From: Cucumis sativus
Taxonomy: Eukaryota > Streptophyta > Magnoliopsida > Cucurbitales > Cucurbitaceae
NCBI RefSeq assembly: GCF_000004075.3
Contig: NC_026655.2
Span: 5,766,001-5,830,000 of the forward strand
Reading direction: 5' to 3'
DNA: 64,000 nt
Shown: positions 58,015 through 64,000 of the stretch, in pieces
Numbering within the stretch: position 1 is the first letter of the stretch
How the letters are laid out: each line of letters starts with the position of its first letter
Position numbers and translations under genes: made by a program
The notes under the pieces: generated by a model
The model's database searches: none
Told to the model about the DNA's origin: nothing
Seen by the model: the letters and a program-made list of their open reading frames with translations, nothing else

Positions 58015-60753
58015 ATCTTTTATTCTAAAATGAGAGGTTTGATCTTTATCTCGTCAATGGTTGTACTAAAAACATCAATAAATTCAAAATATAAATAAAA
58101 AATTAAAAAAATATTTTAAAAAATCAGTTCATGACATCTATTTTTTATATATTACGAATATAACAAAATTAGTCGAATGAAAATCAATTCATGCCACTTT
58201 TTATTTTTCATATTGCAAATATGACAAAATTAGTGATAGTCATTATATGTTATAATGATAGAATACTAAACAAGGATATAATCTAAAATTTTGCTTGTAA
58301 ATATTTTAATTTATTTTATTATTTCTAAAAATGTCTTTTTTTTCGTATTTTTGTAAGAGTCTTTATATAAACGTGAAGCAAAGCATACATCTTTAACTAA
58401 GAGTTGAAGCTTGAAAACACGTTTATTTTATTTTTTAAAATAGGTTTAGTAGGAAATTTTGGTTCTTTTGAAATAAGAAAGAGTTATGAATTAATCTTAA
58501 TTCTTAAATGTTCGTGGTTGTTAATGACTTTGTGTGTCAAACAAGATAAACTCACATTATGTTTTAGCTAAATATTCTTTTGTTAAATCTCCAAAAGAGA
58601 AACAAAGAACAAAGGTCAAAAAAGACACTTTTTATGATTTAACATGACAAAAAATGAGTATGAAAAATCAAGTGGCAATGAGTAATGACACATTAGTCTA
58701 TTTCAAAAAGGAAAATGCTGCGTAGAGCAGTAGCTAGCCGGCTTCAAACGGTGCCGTTTTACCATTTTTTTCAAAATAAGCTTCTTAATACTTTACTAAA
58801 TAAAAAATTAAGTATGAGAGATCAAAAAATATCTATTTAAAATCAACATAAACTCTATAAAAACATATTTTCTCGGAGAAAGATAACATTTTTAAATTTG
58901 ATAAGTAAATAAATTAATAAGACTATTTTATTTCTTAGATGATGGTGGTGGTAGTTAACAGTTATTATCATTGCGTTTATTTATTTTGTAAAAGCTACGG
59001 TTTTATATTTTATATATTTTTTTATTCAACTAAATTAGTTTATGTTTCAACGGTCAATAATTCACGAAAAATTCAAATTATATAACGACACAACACACAA
59101 AATCCATAATTTTAATTTAAAGAAAGAGACCATTTCCAATTTCTTCCAACACTATATGAATCCTCCAATACATCTCAATTGAATTACCACTAAGAAAGCC
59201 CCCCAAAATTCACAGAAATCAATCAATGGAGATGAACAATAGTCTCAAGATAGATCTAATCTCAACAGAGATAATAAAGCCTTCATCTCCAACACCTTCA
59301 ACCCACCAACACCACAAACTTTCATTTCTTGACCAACCTGCCCCAGGCAGCTACACTCCTCTCCTCTTCTTCTACCCTGGTGGCGGCGACCACCGCGACC
59401 GGTGTCGGAAATTGAAGGAATCTCTCGCTTAAACCTTGAGCCGGTTCTATCTTCTCGCTGGCACTCTGGTGGAGGCTTACTTGGTGGAGTGTAACGATGA
59501 GGGCGTGGCGTTTTCTGAAGCGAGAGTTTCCGGCCGGCTGTCGGAAGTTATGGAGAATCCAAACGACGTGGTTTCGTTGCATTGGCTGCTACCGTTTCAC
59601 CCTGATGCTGTTCTTGAAAGGGAGTGTATTTTGGGTGTTCAATACAATGTTTTTGAGTGTGGCGGTGCGGTGATTGCTGTTTGTGTTACTCACAAGGTCG
59701 TCGACGGCACCTCCGCCACCATGTTCACTAAAGCTTGGGCTTCCACTTGTCGTGGGGACAACGGTAAGTAGAGTAATTAAAGCTTAAGCTAATTACAAAT
59801 TATTTATTTATATTATCTTGGTTTTTCTTTTTATTGTGTGATAAGAAAAAGAAAAGGAAATTTGGATTTAACAAATAAAGATATATAATGGCAGATTTAA
59901 AGTATTTTATACTTGACATATACTTAATTAATTTTAATTTTAAGTGATTAAAAATATTATTATATAAACCATCTTAAATATTAAAATATAATTTCAATAA
60001 TTTCGAAATCACTTTCATTCATTTCAAAAAATAAACATTCAACTAAGTTTCATCCAAAATTTATATGTAAAATTAGGTGGAGATGTTTAATTCTTTATCA
60101 ATTTTCAATCAACATCAATAAGAAATTACGTGGAGATGTTCATTTTGTATTCAATTACTCCAAACTAATAATAACAATAAAGTATGTATATGATTGTCTG
60201 ATCTGTTCTTCCTCCTCAACAGAGTATCCGATAATGCCGACATTCGACGCGACTGACCTATTCTTGACAATAGAAATCTGCGGTGGAAGCAGACGGCATC
60301 TCCCAATGCACACAATCGCAACAAGAAGATTCATCTTCAACAAATCCAATATTGCTGCTCTAAAACAACGAGCCAGTTCCGCCGCATCATTCCTCAACCA
60401 ACGCCCTCCTTCCCGAGTAGAATCTGTATCTGGCTTCCTTTGGAAACGATTCATAGCCTTATCCCATAAAAATCCCCAACCAAAGAAAAGCGTTTCGCCG
60501 TAATCCAAGCCGTCAACTTCCGGGGGAATTGGAAATGTTTAGTTTCACAAGTTGGTGCAATTTTCCACTTTATGAAACAGATTTTGGTTGGGGAAAACCA
60601 ACGTGGGCCTGTACTCCTGGGCGGCGGTACAAGAACGTGGTGCTTTTTGTTAACACTAGCGACGGTAAAGGAATCGAAGCATGGGTGAATTTGGAGGAAA
60701 ATGATATGGCGCTCTTTGAAAATGATTCTGAACTTCTTTCCTTCACGTCATAA
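58015..60753. repeat. Right arm of the tandem segmental duplication (BAHD copy 2)
   Basis: Parallel to 48362-52006: upstream sequence, the AGCTAGCCGGCTTCAAACGG block, promoter, two exons and intron are all recognisable. It lacks the 492-bp solo LTR of the left arm, so the duplication came before that insertion. Confidence 0.85.
59226..60753 (+). pseudogene. BAHD acyltransferase pseudogene (tandem copy)
   Basis: Exon 1 (59226-59763) and exon 2 (60223-60753) align with the intact copy at 50290-52006 and keep the same splice sites. Codon 69 is TAA (59430-59432) where the intact copy has a sense codon. A one-base deletion near 60470 shifts the frame, giving a stop at 60501-60503. Exon 2 is a net 224 bases shorter, losing the segment between the AVIQAVN region and the SFTSWCNFP region. 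HKVVDG and DFGWG are still readable. The TATA box of copy 1 (TATATAAA) reads TATATGAA here. Several independent lesions make a functional product unlikely. Confidence 0.93.
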
Positions 60754-62378
60754 ATTTGTTCTTTGTTAAAGGTTACAAACTAATAGTTCTGCCTTCGAAC
60801 AACATCTCACATTTGTAGTCTTCGTGTGGATTATTATTTGGTACAAACAAATGGCTTATAGTTTCCCATGTGCAATGTGAGATTGGGCTTCAACGGGCTT
60901 GGACTTGGGCCAGTTGGTTAGATTTGGGATGAAATTATTTTTGGAATAGTTGCAAATTTAGCAATTAAATTTAAATTAATTAAATATATAACATAATTTT
61001 AAAAAATTTACAAATATAACAAAAATTATCAAATTTTATCAATGATATAAGTCTAACAGTGATAGACCATGTTGTAAATATTGGTCTATCACTGATATAC
61101 CATATAAAGTCCATCAGTGATAATTTACTGATAATTTTCCTATATCTGTAATTTTTTTAAATGTTATTATATTCTTAATTATTATTATTAAAATAGTCAT
61201 TTATAACAATTTTCTACTATTTTTTTAATTTTTATTTATCGTGTCTGTTAGACTAATATAGTTATAAACTTATATTTGGAATATAGGGTGGAATAGTGAG
61301 AAACAAGTACTTACAAAGTCTAGGAATTTATAAACTTTTTAAAGTTGAATTTCAAAATGCTCATATATATGGTATGGTAATAATAATAATATTTACAACT
61401 GTCTATTTTTTCTCTTTAATTTAACATTGAAACAAAATTAGACAAGTTACTTTATTCAATCTAATAGTCAAGAAAATGACACGTATTACTATTGAAAATA
61501 GTCAAGTTTCGTCTTGAATTTTGAACAAAAATTAGCTTTTAATTAATCCAAAGAAATAACCTAGTTGTTATTGGTAAAAAAAAAATCTCATTCAAAATTT
61601 TGATTTTTTAAAATTTCATGACATGGGATCGTTGATAAAAAAAAAAAACATCATATACTTATATACTTTTATATATAGTTTTATAAAAGAAATTAACATT
61701 TATATAAATTTGAGAGTCAAATTAAATTATATACAAAATATAACAAAAAAATTAAATAAGTTATAAAAGATTGAATAGATTTTGCTATATTTGATAAGTA
61801 GTTTCAATTTTTCGCTATATTAAAAAATACCTCTTTTGATATATATATTCTTTCTCTCGATTATTTAAATGAAAACTCACATGAACTTCTAAATCGTAGT
61901 TTTAAAAATAAAAACATTAGGATAATCTCAAGATTAATAGTAAAATGTTTAGGCTAATTAACTCACATGAATATCTGCATGTACTAAAAAATTCTGTAAT
62001 GTATAAAAGAGAGAAAAAAACAAAAGCCATCTCTTTAATAAATTTTAATATATTAATCTCTAATATATAAAAGATGCAACAAAATAAATATTAAACAGAA
62101 AACAAAATATATTTATACTAAGAAATAATTTTCAAAGAGTACAAAATTAATAACGCGAAAAAGAAAAAACGAATTAAGGGAAAATAAAAATAGAAATAAA
62201 GAATATATATATCTTATCGATCTAATAATCACTTCTAAATCAGAGAAAAACTACGACGACCATTAATATTTATGTACTCATAATTAGCTACCGGAAGTGG
62301 CCTCCGACGACCGGCGTCAAGAGAACAACAGCTAATCCCTCCTCCATAAATCTCGAATGACGGCTCCGTGGCTAAAAA
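60754..62378. other. AT-rich intergenic region
   Basis: Mostly low-complexity AT-rich DNA containing one CTATCAGTGATAG-type repeat (60948-61220) and the 3' flank of the minus-strand small gene. No other gene is seen. Confidence 0.6.
60948..61220. repeat. Second copy of the CTATCAGTGATAG-type dispersed repeat
   Basis: It starts TTGCAAATTTAGCAATTAAA and passes through AACAGTGATAGACCATGTTG, GGTCTATCACTGATA and CCATCAGTGATAA to ATGTTATTATATTCTTAATT. Block order matches 7385-7660. Its class is unknown. Confidence 0.65.
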
Positions 62379-62594
62379 TTAAGAGGCAAAAGCAATGCAA
62401 GCAAGCAAAAGCATGGCGGAAGAGGCGCCATCTTCTTCAACATTGGAGCTACTTCTCTTGAACTTGGGATATTTGGCTTTATTGCATTGGATTTGCTTTG
62501 CCGTTGCCGCTGCTGCCACTGCTGCCACCGCCGTCTGCGGCGGATGAACTTGCTGGTACTTCCTTCTCAGTGTTTCTTCCACTTTAGACACCAT
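62379..62594 (-). CDS. Small protein (71 residues) with hydrophobic C-terminus, unknown function
   Basis: A single-exon minus-strand frame starting MVSKVEETLRRKYQQVHPPQ. It has an Ala/Val-rich middle (TAVAAVAAAATAKQ), a basic KYPKFKRSSS stretch, an acidic NVEEDG turn and a hydrophobic end (SSAMLLLACIAFAS). A TATA box (TATAAAA on the minus strand, 62704-62710) lies about 110 bases upstream of the start codon. The frame is less AT-rich than its surroundings, which supports a real gene. The tail could be a membrane anchor, although it is short for one. I do not recognise the family with confidence. Confidence 0.65.
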   Translation of the reverse strand: MVSKVEETLRRKYQQVHPPQTAVAAVAAAATAKQIQCNKAKYPKFKRSSSNVEEDGASSAMLLLACIAFAS

Positions 62595-64000
62595 TTTTTT
62601 AAAAAAAATGAATTAGGAAGCTAAGCAAAAATGTTTTTAAGGAAAGGATGGAAAGATGCGAATTTGATTTGTGTTGTGGGAACATCCCTACATAAGCACC
62701 TTCTTTTATAGTAATGTAGGATGACGAAAATGCCCCTCCCACTTGGGATTAATTTCTGTTTCGTTCTCATCCCATTGAATTAATTGTTTTTAAGAAAATG
62801 GTTTTTAAACATATTAAGTATTATAAATATTAGATAATATATAGATGTCCATGCATCAACCCATGTATTTTATTACTGTAAACGTCCAAATAAGACTACT
62901 TCTTTAATTCAAGTGTCAAGTAAACATAGACTTTTAGGACGAGTTTGAGGTGTGAAGTGAGTTATAATAGTTTGTAGGTTATTTATAGTCTGTGTTTGTG
63001 GTACATATTATTATAGTTTGAGTTATTATAATTTATATTTGGAAAAGTAAGAAATAAGAAAAAACATAGAGTGAGCTAAAATAGTTCACTTCACTATTTC
63101 ATAATCTGATGGTCAAACGGTCTCTTAATATCTATATAACTCACCTCATGCTTATCACTTTTTGTGTATTCACTAACATTGAACAGAAATCTAAATAATT
63201 TGAAGAAAGGAGAGACACTGACATTCGAGAGAAATCCAAATAATTGGGAGAAAATAGGAAAATTTGAGATTTTCAATTACTTAATTATTTTCAATTAATT
63301 TTTTCTTTTAAGGTTCTAAAATAGTTTTAGGGAATAGGTACATTTGTTCCACTGAAGTTTGCAGTCTATGGGCCCTTAAAACTTCCTGCCTTCTAATTCC
63401 TCATCTCAACAAACAGTACCAAAATTGAAGCCTATCTTAAAATACTCATCTCTATCCTGATAATAATTTTGTATTTTCTGAATTATTGCTTCAATTCCCA
63501 ACTCAAATTTCAACCCTTTTTTAAATTACTTCTTCTTACTTTAAAACTTTATTTGGTTTTCGAAATATTGATAGAAAATATATTGAAGAAAGACGGTGTA
63601 AAAGTGGTATTTATAGTTGAATTGTAATAGACACATATTAGTCCGTGTAGATCTACGATAATCTATTGTAATTTATTTTGTTATATTTAAAAATAACTCA
63701 TTTCTTTATTTATTTACTTTATCCAACCTAATCTTTAATGAATTTTGGGTGCATGCATCTCCCTCAAACAAATATATATATTTATTCTTTAAAGTAATTC
63801 AACATATATATATATAATATTTTTTTAAATCTAAATTTATATATACATAGAGAGATTTATTTTTGCACTAAACGGGCAAAGAAATATTTAATTTGTTTGT
63901 TGATATTATTAAGATGATCAGTAGTGATAGAGATGGGATTGGGATATATGATATATTAAACTATATATGTATATTAAAGTTGTAGAATAATGTTATGATA
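62595..64000. other. Promoter of the small gene and AT-rich flank to the window end
   Basis: It contains the TATA box at 62704-62710, a foldback-type repeat at about 62936-63124 and AT-rich DNA with short TA runs near 63770-63850. No gene is seen. Confidence 0.55.
62936..63124. mobile_element. MITE-like foldback element
   Basis: It carries GTGAAGTGAGTTATAATAGT on the left and, on the right, TAAAATAGTTCACTTCACTA, an imperfect inverted pair. Between them are ATAATAGTTTGTAGG and GTCTGTGTTTGTGG. The phrases match those at 45170-45420. The ends (near GGACGAGTTTGAGG and GGTCAAACGGTCTC) suggest short terminal inverted repeats. The family (hAT-like?) is inferred. Confidence 0.5.

Noticed and set aside
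1-64000. CRISPR arrays, tRNA or rRNA genes, organelle insertions
   Set aside because: None seen by eye. The only short regular repeats are microsatellites and local tandem duplications, and no cloverleaf or rRNA-like conserved stretch was noticed; a covariance-model scan was not possible.

Overview
This is a plant nuclear genome window: AT-rich intergenic DNA, split genes with short GT-AG introns, plant-specific families (REM-type B3 factor, BAHD acyltransferase, plastid bS21 and NDPK2), a Ty1/copia element and many short non-coding repeats. Several repeats (the CTATCAGTGATAG family, the 'ATTTCATTGAT..ATGAAAT' retroposon tails, the 'TGTTTGGGG/ACTATTATA' foldback family) remind me of Cucurbitaceae DNA. 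The family assignment is an inference from memory, not a search. All exon structures were joined by eye from splice signals, reading phase and protein-family continuity.

Layout. 0-24.7 kb: GDSL esterase/lipase (+), AIRP2-like RING E3 ligase (-), a two-domain B3/REM factor (+), the 13-exon TEL2/TELO2 homologue (-), and plastid ribosomal protein bS21c (+), which shares a 245-bp divergent promoter with TEL2. 26.1-28.7 kb: a ULP1-like (C48) cysteine protease (-). 30.4-41.2 kb: proteasome lid subunit RPN7 (+), then an ABC1K/AarF-type atypical kinase (+). 43.1-44.5 kb: a two-exon gene of unknown function (+), convergent with plastid nucleoside diphosphate kinase 2 (-, 45.0-47.3 kb). 48.4-60.8 kb: a tandem duplication carrying an intact BAHD acyltransferase and a decayed copy, separated by a young, whole-looking copia element. 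One arm also carries a solo LTR whose empty site is preserved in the other arm. 62.4 kb: a small gene for a short protein with a hydrophobic C-terminus.

How the genes relate. Most are housekeeping genes (PIKK maturation, proteasome, plastid translation, nucleotide metabolism, SUMO/ubiquitin-type regulation) and are not an operon-like unit. Gene order partly mirrors Arabidopsis as I recall it (GDSL-TEL2-ULP1-like; RPN7-ABC1K), so those stretches look like conserved ancestral blocks. Introns, especially those of TEL2, hold most of the short mobile-element fossils: two related solo LTRs, a MULE-type MITE with 9-bp target duplications, and non-LTR retroposon tails. I found no clear new biological system. 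The most informative parts are the BAHD duplication with its nested insertions, the shared TEL2/bS21c promoter, a GC-AG intron in the ABC1K gene, and an unexplained GC-rich island near 57.5-57.9 kb.
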